Shown here: positions 46,094-55,817 of the stretch, piece by piece
Position numbering within the stretch: the first letter of the stretch is position 1
How the letters are laid out: every line of letters starts with the position of its first letter
Source: Tectiglobus sp965224045
GTDB lineage: Bacteria; Pseudomonadota; Alphaproteobacteria; Rhizobiales; Hyphomicrobiaceae
Assembly (NCBI GenBank): GCA_965224045.1
Contig: CBDCYD010000014.1
Span: forward strand, 310,001-374,000
DNA: 64,000 nucleotides
Reading direction: 5' to 3'
Notes under the pieces: model-generated
What the model was told of the DNA's origin: nothing
Database searches by the model: none
Seen by the model: the letters and a program-made list of their open reading frames with translations, nothing else
Position numbers and translations under genes: made by a program

Positions 46094-47047
46094 TTAATCA
46101 GTTGTAGCTGCGAGCCGCGTTCCGGGTTCGACCGGAAAGCCGCGCATCAGTTCCTCGGCCGACATGGGCCGTTTGCCGGCGCGCTGCAGCTCGATTAGGC
46201 GAATGGCGCCTTCAGTGCAGGCAACCGTGAGTTGGCGGTCGAGCACCGTTCCGGGGCGCGCATCAGCCGTTCCGATTGGATCGGCGAGCTCAGCGCGAAG
46301 CACCTTCACGCGCTCCGGTTTGGTGCCCGCCTGAAATTCGAACCAGGCACCCGGAAACGGCGAGAGCCCGCGAATGAGATTGTGGACGACCGTGGCGGGT
46401 TGCGCGAAATCTATGCGTGTTTCCGCCTTGTCGACCTTCGCGGCGTAGGTAATACCGGCTTCCGGCTGCGGTGATTCCTCGAGGCTACCGCGCTCCAGTG
46501 CTGCCAATGCGCGCACCATCAGGCCTGCGCCGCGTGCCGCCAGTTCGTCGTGCAATTCGCCGGCGGTCGTGTCGGGCCCGATTGCGACGACCTCACCGAG
46601 GCAGATCGGTCCGGTGTCGAGGCCTTCATCCATGCGCATGATCATTGCCGCCGTCACCGTGTCGCCGGCCATGATCGCGCGCTGAATGGGAGCAGCGCCA
46701 CGCCAGCGCGGCAACTTGGAAGCGTGCAGGTTCAAGCACCCATGGCGCGGGGCGTCGAGAACCCGTTTGGGCAGAATCAAGCCGTAGGCGACGACGATGG
46801 CGACATCGGCGTCGTGAGCTGCGAACTGTTCGTGCGCGGCCTCGGATTTGAGCGACACCGGTGTGAACACGGGAACGCCGGCGCTCTCGGCATACCGGTG
46901 GACGGGTGACTTTTTCTCGGCCATGCCGCGGCCGGCTCTGCGCGGCGGTTGCGAATAGACCGCAACGACGTCGTGACCGGCGCCGAGAAGTTCGGCCAGC
47001 GTCGGCACCGAGAATTCCGGCGTGCCCATAAATATGATGCGGAGCAT
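46094..47047 (-). CDS. fmt: methionyl-tRNA formyltransferase
   Basis: 317 residues. The N-terminus IIFMGTPEFSVPTL and the catalytic segment LNLHASKLPRWRGAAPIQRAI with downstream DTG are canonical, and a C-terminal OB-fold tRNA-binding domain follows. It formylates initiator Met-tRNA. An SDR gene lies 40 bp upstream on the same strand. def is not seen. Confidence 0.97.
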   Translation of the reverse strand: MLRIIFMGTPEFSVPTLAELLGAGHDVVAVYSQPPRRAGRGMAEKKSPVHRYAESAGVPVFTPVSLKSEAAHEQFAAHDADVAIVVAYGLILPKRVLDAPRHGCLNLHASKLPRWRGAAPIQRAIMAGDTVTAAMIMRMDEGLDTGPICLGEVVAIGPDTTAGELHDELAARGAGLMVRALAALERGSLEESPQPEAGITYAAKVDKAETRIDFAQPATVVHNLIRGLSPFPGAWFEFQAGTKPERVKVLRAELADPIGTADARPGTVLDRQLTVACTEGAIRLIELQRAGKRPMSAEELMRGFPVEPGTRLAATTD

Positions 47048-47087
47048 ATTTGTCCTGCTTGGGGGGACGACAGCGATGCCCCGCTCT

Positions 47088-47858
47088 TTACATCGCCGAG
47101 ATGCCGCCGTCGATGACGACTTCGGAGCCGGTCATGAAGCTCGACTCGTCGGAGGCGAGGAAGACGATCGGCCAGCCGACTTCCTCGGGTGCACCAAGGC
47201 GGCCGAGCGGGACCTGCCGGCCGAGTTTCTGGCGCATAACTTCGTCGCCAAAGCGGTTGCGGTATTTGTCGAGGATCGGCGTGTCGATGAAGGTCGGGTG
47301 CACCGAATTGCAGCGGATATTGTAACCCGACTTGGCGCAGTGCAGCGCGACCGATTTCGACAGCAAACGGACACCGGCCTTGGCCGAGTTGTAGGCTGCC
47401 ATGTTGGCGCCGGCGATGATGCCGGAAATCGACGAGATGTTGATGATCGAGCCGCCAATATTGCCGGTGTGCTTTTTGATCTCGCGCACGCCGTGCTTGC
47501 AGCCCATGAAAACACCGTCGAGGTCGATGGCGTGGACCTTGCGCCATTCCTCGAGTTCGATGTCCTCGACGGTCTTGGAGAGGCCGATGCCCGCGGAATT
47601 GACCATGACGTGCAAGGCACCGAAGCGCTCGACGGCCGCGGCAATGGCGGCGATCCACTGGTCCTCGTCCGTAACGTCGAGAGGGACGACGGCTGCAGCC
47701 TCGCCCAGCGGTTCGGCGACGGCGCCGCAGGCCTCGACGTCAATGTCGGACAGGAGGACGCGCGCGCCCTCGGCGACCATGAGGCGGGCAGAGCACGCCC
47801 CGAGCCCCGAAGCAGCGCCCGTTATCAGTGCGACCTTTCCTGCAAGACGGCCAGCCAT
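47088..47858 (-). CDS. short-chain dehydrogenase/reductase (SDR)
   Basis: 256 residues. NAD(P) motif TGAASGLG, the acidic NAD-type position in SDID, NSAGIG, and the catalytic Ser-Tyr-Lys in ISSISGIIAGANMAAYNSAKAG. Asp after the second strand suggests NAD preference. Substrate unknown; many 3-hydroxy acid or hydroxysteroid SDRs look similar. ATG at 47858 with GGAGG. Confidence 0.93.
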   Translation of the reverse strand: MAGRLAGKVALITGAASGLGACSARLMVAEGARVLLSDIDVEACGAVAEPLGEAAAVVPLDVTDEDQWIAAIAAAVERFGALHVMVNSAGIGLSKTVEDIELEEWRKVHAIDLDGVFMGCKHGVREIKKHTGNIGGSIINISSISGIIAGANMAAYNSAKAGVRLLSKSVALHCAKSGYNIRCNSVHPTFIDTPILDKYRNRFGDEVMRQKLGRQVPLGRLGAPEEVGWPIVFLASDESSFMTGSEVVIDGGISAM

Positions 47859-47999
47859 TCGTTCCTCCAGATCATTCAATTTGCGCGTTGCGGTGATGCC
47901 GGCCTCAATTATGGCGGGTTCCGCCAACGCGCGCCAATAGGGCAAGGCAATGCGTGCAAGGCCGGAGCCGCCAATCACGGGAAAATGCGGCTCTGCTGA

Positions 48000-49043
48000 C
48001 TATCTGCCGGCACCGGCCGGCATCGGCCAGGTGTCGGACAGGCGATAGCCCTCAGGCCAAGGGTCTTCGGGATCGAGCAGGTGTTGATGCGTGCCGGTGA
48101 TCCAGGCGCGGCCCGTCAATTCGGGCACGATTGCGGGACGACCGGCAAGTTCGGTCACCTCTGCGATCTGGCAGTCAAACCGTGAACCGATGATAGAGCG
48201 GCCGATAAACCGGTCCCCGGGTTCGAGTTGGCCTTTGGCATGGAGGACGGCCATGCGCGCCGAGCAGCCGGTTCCGCACGGTGAGCGGTCGAGTTTTCCA
48301 GGTTCGATAGCGACCGTGTTGCGACCAACCAACCCTTCTTCGGTCGGCGTGACCGGATGGGTGAACTGGCAAAACGAAATGTGCTTCCAATCCGGGTTTT
48401 CAGGATGGGCAAATCCGATCTGTCGGTTGGCGGCCGCTGTGATCCGCTGGCCGGTAACGGCAAGGTCGCGGGCCTCGTCGGGCGTCAGCGCAAAACCGGC
48501 GGCGGCGGCATCGACGAGTACAAAGCTGTCGCCACCGTAAGCAATATCCACCCTCAGTGTGCCAATGCCATCGACCTCCAGCGGCACGTCCAGCCTGTGC
48601 GCGAACGACGGTACATTGCGTATTGTTACGCGCTCTGCCTTGCCGGCCCTGCATTCGGCACGGACGTGAACCAGGCCGGACGGCGCCTCGAGGAAAAACT
48701 CGGTCAGTGGTTCGCTCATCGCCACGATGCCGGTATCGAGCAAGACCGTGGAGACACACATGGAATTCGATCCGGACATCGGCGGCGTGTGGATCGGTTC
48801 CATGATGATGAAGCCCATGGCAGCACGCGGATCCTTGGGCGGGACCAGCAAATTGACGTGGCGGAAGACACCGCCGCGGGGCTCATTCAGCAAGATGTTG
48901 CGCAACGTCTCGTCCTGCGCGATCCAGCGCGACTGCTGCCACAGCGTGTCGCCCGGCGGTGGGGCAACACCACCGACGATGACATCGCCAACCTCGCCTT
49001 CGGCGTGGCATGAAACAGTCTGGATTACACGGGAAGAGCGCAT
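48000..49043 (-). CDS. proline racemase / hydroxyproline epimerase family enzyme
   Basis: 347 residues. The second catalytic motif is DRSPCGTGCSARMA with Cys; the first is SGSNSMCVSTVLLDTG, which also has Cys though not in the usual MCGHG context. Having both cysteines fits racemase/4-hydroxyproline epimerase chemistry, while the MSGSN...VSTVLL context is close to trans-3-hydroxyproline dehydratase relatives, so the exact reaction is open. ATG at 49043 behind AGAGG. Confidence 0.85.
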   Translation of the reverse strand: MRSSRVIQTVSCHAEGEVGDVIVGGVAPPPGDTLWQQSRWIAQDETLRNILLNEPRGGVFRHVNLLVPPKDPRAAMGFIIMEPIHTPPMSGSNSMCVSTVLLDTGIVAMSEPLTEFFLEAPSGLVHVRAECRAGKAERVTIRNVPSFAHRLDVPLEVDGIGTLRVDIAYGGDSFVLVDAAAAGFALTPDEARDLAVTGQRITAAANRQIGFAHPENPDWKHISFCQFTHPVTPTEEGLVGRNTVAIEPGKLDRSPCGTGCSARMAVLHAKGQLEPGDRFIGRSIIGSRFDCQIAEVTELAGRPAIVPELTGRAWITGTHQHLLDPEDPWPEGYRLSDTWPMPAGAGR

Positions 49044-49100
49044 TGGGACCTCTTGGGGAAATCGTCGATCGGCCGCGCCCAGCATGCGTGCCAGCTCAGC

Positions 49101-49131
49101 AAAAGGCAAAGGCCACGCGACGCGCGTGGCC
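49101..49131 (-). terminator. terminator of the arsR-permease operon
   Basis: Minus strand: GGCCACGCG-CGT-CGCGTGGCC (9 bp, 3-nt loop) then TTTGCCTTTT. It starts 30 bp past the permease stop. Confidence 0.65.
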
Positions 49132-49160
49132 GTTGGCCAGTCCGGATCGCGTTGCAGCGG

Positions 49161-50195
49161 TCAGGCCAGGCCGACGTAGGTCCCATAGGCGAGGCCGGCC
49201 AGGACGGCTCCGGAAAAGCCCAGCGCAATGTAGGCGGCGAACACTTCGCGCTTGACCAAGGCGAAGACCGCGGTCATCGCCGGGATCGAACTGACACCCC
49301 CGGCGATGACGAAGGCCATTGCGGCACCGGCGCTCATGCCCTGTTCCATGAGGCCGGCGACCAGGGGCGGAGCGGCGTAGGAGTTGAGGTAGGCCGGTGC
49401 GCCGACAAGCGCTGCAAGGATGACGGGGAAGATACCTTCGCCGCCGAGCACCTGCGCGATCGACTCTGCCGGAATGTACGCGATCATCATCGATTCAAGC
49501 ACGTAGGCGAGCGTCAACCACTTGAGGAGGAAGTGACCGTTGGCCAGAACCTCTTTGCGAAACACGTCACGGCGCTTTTCATCGGTCCAGAATGTCCAAT
49601 TGGGCGTGCCCTTGAACGGCGAGCCACAACCGCAGCAGCCGCCTGAAGAGCGTTCGCGAAGGCTGTTGGTGAACAACCCGGTCGACGTCATCGACAACAT
49701 CACAAAGCCGCCAAGCAGCCCCATGCCGACCGCAACGATCGTCTTGGCGACGGCAAAGTCCCAACCCAGGGCGCCGGCGGTGATCAGAAACGCCGGCGGA
49801 TCCATCAACGGCGAGGACAGCCAAAATGCCATGACCGGCGCCAGCGGCGTACCCAGCGCCAGCAGGCCGGCGATGAACGGGATCACCTCGCACGAGCAAA
49901 ACGGCGACAGACCACCCATCATTGCGGCCAGAATGATCATGCGCACCTGACGCCCCTCGAACGCCTTTGCGACGATCGCTTCGGCACCGCTTGCCTTGAG
50001 GTAGGCGACGGCCAGGACGGCAAAGACGATGTAGGGCGCCGTTTTGGCAAGCGCGCCCGCCGCAAAACGTACGGACCTCGGAAACTGCTCGGGGTCGATC
50101 GCGGCAATGCCGGCGAGCAACAGCACAACCACCAGCCAGGCGCCGTCAATCCTTGGTAATGCGACCTGGCGAAGTTTTTCGACGAGTGCCGTCAC
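49161..50195 (-). CDS. predicted permease, ArsP-like (DUF318 / COG0701)
   Basis: 344 residues with eight or so membrane segments and the hallmark SPFCSCEVIPFIAGLL plus a second SSPLMDPP loop. COG0701 members include ArsP, which exports trivalent organoarsenicals, and other heavy-metal or thiol-related exporters. A cytoplasmic loop has CCGCGS, a possible metal site. It overlaps arsR by four bases (ATGA) and is plainly in its operon. Confidence 0.88.
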   Translation of the reverse strand: MTALVEKLRQVALPRIDGAWLVVVLLLAGIAAIDPEQFPRSVRFAAGALAKTAPYIVFAVLAVAYLKASGAEAIVAKAFEGRQVRMIILAAMMGGLSPFCSCEVIPFIAGLLALGTPLAPVMAFWLSSPLMDPPAFLITAGALGWDFAVAKTIVAVGMGLLGGFVMLSMTSTGLFTNSLRERSSGGCCGCGSPFKGTPNWTFWTDEKRRDVFRKEVLANGHFLLKWLTLAYVLESMMIAYIPAESIAQVLGGEGIFPVILAALVGAPAYLNSYAAPPLVAGLMEQGMSAGAAMAFVIAGGVSSIPAMTAVFALVKREVFAAYIALGFSGAVLAGLAYGTYVGLA

Positions 50196-50542
50196 GTGTC
50201 TTTCTCCGATGTTTCACTGCAGCATTCGCTGAGGAGGAATTTTGCCAGTGCTTCGATATGAGCGAACGCGGCGCGGTTTCGAATTGTGCGACCCTGTTTG
50301 ACCTGATCGATGAGGCCGGCGGCGGCAAGGAACCGCAAATGATGCGAAAGCGTCGACGCCGGAATACCGAGTCGCTGCTGGATTTCGCCGACGCTGAGCC
50401 CGCCGAGGCCGGCCCGTACGAGGGCCAAGAGGACGTCGAGGCGCGGTTCGGAGCCGACAGCCGCAAACCCTTGCGCCGCCTCTTCAAGTCCAATGCCGGC
50501 GGCGTTATCGTTCGATGGTGCGATACCGTGAGTGGTCATCAT
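50192..50542 (-). CDS. ArsR-family metalloregulator
   Basis: 116 residues: winged helix LRFLAAAGLIDQVKQGRT with LSHHLRF, and a C-terminal CC pair in LLSECCSETSEKD. A C-terminal vicinal cysteine site is the kind that binds As(III) or Sb(III) in some ArsR proteins, instead of the classical ELCVCDL in helix alpha-3, which is absent here. It probably represses the following permease gene. Confidence 0.88.
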   Translation of the reverse strand: MMTTHGIAPSNDNAAGIGLEEAAQGFAAVGSEPRLDVLLALVRAGLGGLSVGEIQQRLGIPASTLSHHLRFLAAAGLIDQVKQGRTIRNRAAFAHIEALAKFLLSECCSETSEKDT

Positions 50543-50572
50543 AATTCTATATTTCTAGAAATATCGAAACTG

Positions 50573-51754
50573 TCAAGTCCCAAACGGTTGATCTTGCGCG
50601 GCCCGTTGCACTTTCAGCATTTCGGCTGCCTTGGCATAGCCACCGTCAGCGCCATCCACGAAATGTATATGATCGTCAATGTCGGGTGCAGGCACGATGC
50701 AGGTCATCAACGCCGTGTTCTGGGCGTGAAGGCCGAAATCGGCAACCCCGCAACGACGAGCCGCTTCGAGCATGGTGCGCAGGCCGTCGAAGGTCTCAGA
50801 CGAACAATCGATGGTCAGTTTCAAGCCATCATCGAACTTGCGAAAATCGGTGTTGCGCACGGTTTCGTGGCGATATTTGACGGGATCGAAGCCGCCCACA
50901 CGAATTCCGAAGCGGAAGATCCATCGCACCAAGACGTGGAAGGCTGCAAGTTTCAGCCAACGCAGCGCATAGAGCCCGGAGCCGCCCAGGACGCGCGCCT
51001 CGAGGCCAATCGCGCGCGGGCTCAGCGCGAACTTCATCGTGCGAAAGCTGACCGGCCGGCCTTCCTCGATTTCGCGACGCTGGATATAGTCGACGATGTC
51101 ACGCACCAGCGTGCGGTAACTGCCGGCCTCGGCTTCCGGGCGACGCAAGACCAGCAACGAAGCGATCATATCCCGCTGCGGACGAATGGGTTGCCAGCGG
51201 CACGACAGGCCCTCGAGGTTGGGCTGCGCGCCCGAAGGTGCCGGCAAGATCGCATTTTGGCCCTCCTTCATGCGCTGTTCGGCCCAGGCGACGCCGCCTC
51301 CCGTGAACATCGTGTAGCTGACCGAAGGTGATGCTGCGAAGCGGGCGAGCCGCACATCGTGGCCCGCAGCGCGGATCTCACCGATCGGGGTGAGGGCCGT
51401 GCGCAATTCAAGGCCGATTTCATCGGTCGCCCACCTGCTTACCGCGGCCAATGCGGCCGTTGTCGGTGCCGCGGCAGATTGAGGCGCAACGAACGCAGCG
51501 CCATCACCGCCGAACACAAACGGCAGATGTGATGTTTGCAACGCGTTACGGACGGCGGCGACGACACTGGCACCGACCATGTTGACGGATTTGTAGCGTC
51601 CGGCTGCAATTGCGCCTGTGGAATCGACGACGTCGGCGGTTCCAACCAGCCAGCCGTCGGGTAGCGGCAAATACATCGAGGCATCGGCCACGTCGGCAAA
51701 CTCAGCAATTCGCGGCAGGCCTGCCTCGAGCTCTTCAAGTTCGGTTGCAATCAC
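50573..51754 (-). CDS. DUF3095 protein
   Basis: 393 residues. Recognised by the family pattern VVDSTGAIAAGRYKSVNMVGA and FVFGGDGAAFV near the N-terminus, which look like a nucleotide-cyclase-type fold, and MYLPLPDGWLVGTADV. DUF3095 is often annotated as adenylate cyclase-related, but biochemical function is not established. GTG start with GGAG eight bases upstream. Adjacent to but not clearly part of the arsR operon (30 bp). Confidence 0.8.
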   Translation of the reverse strand: MIATELEELEAGLPRIAEFADVADASMYLPLPDGWLVGTADVVDSTGAIAAGRYKSVNMVGASVVAAVRNALQTSHLPFVFGGDGAAFVAPQSAAAPTTAALAAVSRWATDEIGLELRTALTPIGEIRAAGHDVRLARFAASPSVSYTMFTGGGVAWAEQRMKEGQNAILPAPSGAQPNLEGLSCRWQPIRPQRDMIASLLVLRRPEAEAGSYRTLVRDIVDYIQRREIEEGRPVSFRTMKFALSPRAIGLEARVLGGSGLYALRWLKLAAFHVLVRWIFRFGIRVGGFDPVKYRHETVRNTDFRKFDDGLKLTIDCSSETFDGLRTMLEAARRCGVADFGLHAQNTALMTCIVPAPDIDDHIHFVDGADGGYAKAAEMLKVQRAAQDQPFGT

Positions 51755-51844
51755 CGCTTTTCTCCAGTCATCACGAGCCCGACTTGCGGTGGGCGCCGGC
51801 CCGTATAATTATCGCGCCTCACACACCATACAAATGAGACATCC

Positions 51845-53059
51845 GTGACGAAATCCGCTACCGGCCCCCTCAACGGGGTGCGCATCGTCGATCTGACATC
51901 CGTCGTGTTCGGCCCCTATGCCACGCAAATGCTGGGCGACATGGGGGCCGACGTCATAAAGATCGAGCCGCCGGAAGGCGACATCATGCGGGCGGCGGCG
52001 GCGCGGCGCTCGCCCGGTATGGGGGCGGTCTATCTGACCATCAATCGCAACAAGCGCAGCGCGGTTCTCGATCTCAAGCGGCGCGGTGCCAAGGCCGCCC
52101 TGCTGAAACTATGTGCGACGGCAGACGTGTTCGTGCATTCGCTACGTCCCCAGGCCATCAAGAAGCTTGGGCTTACCTACGCCGAGGTAGCGGCGGCCCG
52201 GCCCGACATAATCTATTGTTCGGCGTGGGGTTTCCGGTCGGACGGGCCCTACGCGGAGCGACCGGCCTACGACGACGTCATACAGGGAATGGCCGGCATC
52301 GCCGACCTTACCCTGCGGCGCGGTGCGGAAAACCCGGAGTTCGCGCCCATGGTGATGGCCGACAAGGTCTCGGGCCTGCACGCGGTGGCGGCGATCAGCA
52401 TGGCACTGTTTCATCGTCAGCGAACGGGCGAGGGACAGGAAATCGAAGTCCCGATGTTTGAATGCGTCGCCTCGTTCAATCTGGCCGAACACATGTCTGG
52501 CGCGGCGTTCGAGCCGCCGCTCGACCAGATGGGATATTCGCGCGTGCTGGTCGAACACCGCCGGCCGCACAAAACCAAGGACGGCTACATGGTGGTGCTG
52601 CCTTACAACAATCGCCAGTGGCGGAATTTCTTCACGGCGGCCGGGCGCACGGACATGCTGGACGATCCGCGGACCAACGATGCGGCGCTGAGGGCGACCA
52701 AGAACGCCGAAATGTATGCGATGATCTCCGAGATCATGCTGCAAAGGACGACGGCCGAGTGGGAGACCTTGCTGAACCAGGCCGACGTGCCGTCCGAGCG
52801 CGTCAACCGCCTGGAGGATCTCGAGGCCGACGAGCACTTCGCGGCAACCGGTTTCTTTCACGCATACGAGCATCCCAGCGAAGGACGGCTGAAGACCCCC
52901 GGCGCGCCGTTGCAATTCTCAAATACACCGGCCCAGACCGTGCGCCTGCACCCGCCGCGACTCGGCGAGCAGACGCGTGAGGTGTTGAGCGAAGCGGGGT
53001 TGAGTGATGGCGAGATTGACGATTTGATCGATTCCGGCGAAGCAGCGGACGCAAATTAG
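51845..53059 (+). CDS. CaiB/BaiF-family CoA-transferase (family III)
   Basis: 404 residues. The N-terminal GVRIVDLTSVVFGPYATQMLGDMGADVIKIE and RNKRSAVLDLKRRGA are canonical for class III CoA-transferases, and Asp of the active site is in MADKVSGLHAVAAISMAL. It moves CoA between carboxylic acids. Substrate unknown. GTG start at 51845 with a weak GAGA upstream. Confidence 0.93.
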   Translation: MTKSATGPLNGVRIVDLTSVVFGPYATQMLGDMGADVIKIEPPEGDIMRAAAARRSPGMGAVYLTINRNKRSAVLDLKRRGAKAALLKLCATADVFVHSLRPQAIKKLGLTYAEVAAARPDIIYCSAWGFRSDGPYAERPAYDDVIQGMAGIADLTLRRGAENPEFAPMVMADKVSGLHAVAAISMALFHRQRTGEGQEIEVPMFECVASFNLAEHMSGAAFEPPLDQMGYSRVLVEHRRPHKTKDGYMVVLPYNNRQWRNFFTAAGRTDMLDDPRTNDAALRATKNAEMYAMISEIMLQRTTAEWETLLNQADVPSERVNRLEDLEADEHFAATGFFHAYEHPSEGRLKTPGAPLQFSNTPAQTVRLHPPRLGEQTREVLSEAGLSDGEIDDLIDSGEAADAN

Positions 53060-53113
53060 CCCCGCCAGCAGGATTGCGCGCCGTGGTGGTGCCGTCTGAC
53101 AGGACAACTAGCC

Positions 53114-53716
53114 ATGAGCAACAACAGAATCGGCGGGCCAGAGATCGAGCGTCTCGTGCAGCTGCTCGGGCGCCTGCCGGGCCTTGGTCATCGTTCGGCA
53201 CGCAAGGCGGCACTGGCACTTCTCAAGCGGCGCGACGATCTTCTGCATCCGCTGGCCAACGCACTCACGACAGCGGCCGACAAGCTGACGGACTGCCCGG
53301 TCTGCGGAAACATCGATACCATGTCGCCATGCTCGATTTGTGTTGATCCGCGGCGGGACCCGAGCATGATCGTGGTGGTCGAGGAAATCGCCGATCTGTG
53401 GGCGCTGGAGCGGGCCGGCGTCGTCAAAGGCCGGTTTCACGTGCTCGGCGGCCACCTCTCACCGCTCGATGGCATCGGTCCTGAAAAGCTCAACGTCGCG
53501 CAGTTGATTGAGCGGGCACAGCATGACGACGTCAAGGAGATCGTGCTCGCACTCAACGTGACGGTCGAAGGCCAGTCGACGGCGCACTTTCTCATGGAGG
53601 CGCTGGAGAACGCCGAGGTGACGGTGACCCGTCTCGCCCAGGGGGTGCCGGTCGGCGGGGAACTCGATTATCTGGACGAAGGCACTCTCGCCGCCGCCAT
53701 CAAGGCGCGCCGCTGA
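53114..53716 (+). CDS. recR: recombination protein RecR
   Basis: 200 residues, the normal length. Helix-hairpin-helix LPGLGHRSARKAAL, zinc finger CPVCGNIDTMSPCSIC (C-x2-C-x8-C-x2-C), and Toprim domain IVVVEEIADLWALE...GHLSPLDGIGPE. It works with RecO and RecF in gap repair. The usual upstream dnaX-ybaB pair is missing here; a CoA-transferase precedes it. Confidence 0.97.
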   Translation: MSNNRIGGPEIERLVQLLGRLPGLGHRSARKAALALLKRRDDLLHPLANALTTAADKLTDCPVCGNIDTMSPCSICVDPRRDPSMIVVVEEIADLWALERAGVVKGRFHVLGGHLSPLDGIGPEKLNVAQLIERAQHDDVKEIVLALNVTVEGQSTAHFLMEALENAEVTVTRLAQGVPVGGELDYLDEGTLAAAIKARR

Positions 53717-53746
53717 CTCTGCTTTCCGCTTCGGGAACCGGCAGAC

Positions 53747-55804
53747 TTAGCTCTTGCGCTTGAGCAGCCGTTCGCGGATGGACCGCAGGGCGTCGCCCGC
53801 TGCCGGTGTCCCGGCATTGGCCGCATCGCCCGCAATCAGCGCAGTTCCGGCACGCGATTCGCGCAGCCGTGAAGGTTGCGCGTCGCCACCATTGCGCAAG
53901 CGTGCCGAGATCGCCTGCTGACGCTGGCCTGCCGGTTGGCCGGATTCGGACGGCGGCGTGCGGGCCGGTTCCGCCGCGGAGGATGCGGCTGCCGCCTGGC
54001 GACGACGAGGACGGGGATCAGACGGTGATGCTGCCTGGGCAGGCTCCGCCTTGGATTGCGCGTTTTGTTCCTGGCCCGGCAGTCCCATGGCCTCGGCCAG
54101 CATTGCGGTCTGGTCCAGGTCATCGCCGGTTGCGCCGCCGCCGGAGTTGCGCCAGCGTTCAACCAGGCGCGCGAGGAACTCTTCATCACCGAGCGAGCTC
54201 TGCCACTTTTCGCTAAAGCGTGCGGTCGACGAGCGCGGCAGGTTTTCCGGAGCGAGAACGTCGAACTTCAGGCGGACAGGAAGCGTAACGCCGTCTCCAA
54301 ATGCGATCGCCTCGCGCTGACCCAGCGCGGGGAGGAATTCGAGCAGCCCTGAACCGGTGTCCGAAACCGCGGATTGCACGATTTGCTGGTCGCGATCGTT
54401 GGACATGCGCAGCGCAAAAACGGTGTTGCACTGGGAAAGAATGGTCGGGTCGATCTCGGCCGGGCGCTGGGTAACGATGCACAGCGACGCGCCGTACTTG
54501 CGGCCCTCTTTGGCAATCTTGGCGATGGCCCGGCGGCAGGGCTCGAAACCGCTGTTCGGATTTGCCGGGACATAACGGTGAGCTTCCTCGCAAACCAGCG
54601 TCACCGGGATGTGCCCGTCGCCCCAGAGGGCAAAGTCGAACGTCATGCGGCACAGAACCGAAACCACAACGTTGACGATCTCCGACGGCAGCCCCGTCAG
54701 TTCGAGGATGGTGATCGGCTTGCCGCCGACCGGGACACGGAAAATGCGGCCGAGGATCTGGGCCATGCCGTCGTAGACGGTCAGCTGGCCGAACATGAAC
54801 GCGTAACGACCGTCCTGGCTGATCGTTTCGATGCGCTGGCGAAGCTGACGATATGGGTGCAGGTCCTTCTTGTTTTCCAGGCGCCCCATGCGGTCGTCGA
54901 TCATCGCGAGGACGTCGGACATGCGGTATGGCACAGGCGTATCGACGGTGTAGCGGCCGGCGTCGGCACCACCGCGGCGCAATGATTGGGATTCCTTGCC
55001 CGTACGGCCTGAGTTGTAGTTCGCCTTGGCGATCGGAATCAGTTCCTGCAGAACTTCGATCTCCTGTTTGCGCCCGTCCGAACCGCCGATCAAAACCTCG
55101 ACCAACTCCTCAAACGTCAAGAGCCAGTACGGCAATTGCATGTTACGCGGGGAGATGACTTCGCCCCAGTCCTTGAACGCCGTTGCGTATTCGTTGTGCG
55201 GATCAAGCAGCACAATGTGGGCGTTCGGGTTTTTCGATAGAATCGAACGCAGCACGAGCGCTGTCGTGCAGGATTTCCCGGTGCCGGTCGTGCCGAGAAT
55301 GGCAAAGTGCTTGCCGAGCAGATCGTCGACACGGATCATTGCCGGAATACTCGCATCCTGGCGAATACCGCCGACGCGGACCGAGCCCTGCATATCGCCG
55401 CAGAACGCGGAATGTAGCTGCTCGGTGGAGGCAACCCGCACGCGGTCACCCAGCGACGGGTACACGGTGACGCCGCGATTGAAGGACATGTGCGAACCGT
55501 CTTCCGACGTTCTGAGTTCACCAACCAGGCCAAGCTCTGCGATCCAGATCTCGACATCGGTATCGGCCTGCGCGGGCACCGGTACGCTGAGCGCCGAGAC
55601 GATCGCCAGAACGGTGGTTTCGTTCTGCGGGATCGCCATCAGGGTTCCCATCTCGGGTCGCTCGCTCAAGTGCAGCGCCTGACCGTTGTTTTGATTGTCG
55701 AGGAGGACGATCGCCTTCGAGCCGGTGACGGAAACGATGCGGCCGATAGAACCATCGTGTCCTGCAGCCGGCGCAAATGCCTGTAATGTTGCGAGCTCTG
55801 ACAT
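53747..55804 (-). CDS. HerA/DUF87-type hexameric ATPase
   Basis: 685 residues: N-terminal HAS-barrel (GRIVSVTGSKAIVLLDNQ, about 15-60), Walker A GTTGTGKSCT at 171-178, Walker B VTLVCEEAHRYVP, an Arg-finger region QRPAEIDPTILSQCNT, and a disordered Pro/Ala/Gln/Arg tail (about 560-680). HerA-type motors pump DNA in end resection or phage-defence systems. NurA, its usual partner in archaea, is absent. It is 13 bp downstream of a histidine kinase gene on the same strand and must be cotranscribed. ATG with GGAAGG. Confidence 0.88.
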   Translation of the reverse strand: MSELATLQAFAPAAGHDGSIGRIVSVTGSKAIVLLDNQNNGQALHLSERPEMGTLMAIPQNETTVLAIVSALSVPVPAQADTDVEIWIAELGLVGELRTSEDGSHMSFNRGVTVYPSLGDRVRVASTEQLHSAFCGDMQGSVRVGGIRQDASIPAMIRVDDLLGKHFAILGTTGTGKSCTTALVLRSILSKNPNAHIVLLDPHNEYATAFKDWGEVISPRNMQLPYWLLTFEELVEVLIGGSDGRKQEIEVLQELIPIAKANYNSGRTGKESQSLRRGGADAGRYTVDTPVPYRMSDVLAMIDDRMGRLENKKDLHPYRQLRQRIETISQDGRYAFMFGQLTVYDGMAQILGRIFRVPVGGKPITILELTGLPSEIVNVVVSVLCRMTFDFALWGDGHIPVTLVCEEAHRYVPANPNSGFEPCRRAIAKIAKEGRKYGASLCIVTQRPAEIDPTILSQCNTVFALRMSNDRDQQIVQSAVSDTGSGLLEFLPALGQREAIAFGDGVTLPVRLKFDVLAPENLPRSSTARFSEKWQSSLGDEEFLARLVERWRNSGGGATGDDLDQTAMLAEAMGLPGQEQNAQSKAEPAQAASPSDPRPRRRQAAAASSAAEPARTPPSESGQPAGQRQQAISARLRNGGDAQPSRLRESRAGTALIAGDAANAGTPAAGDALRSIRERLLKRKS

Positions 55805-55817
55805 GATTACCTTCCAA

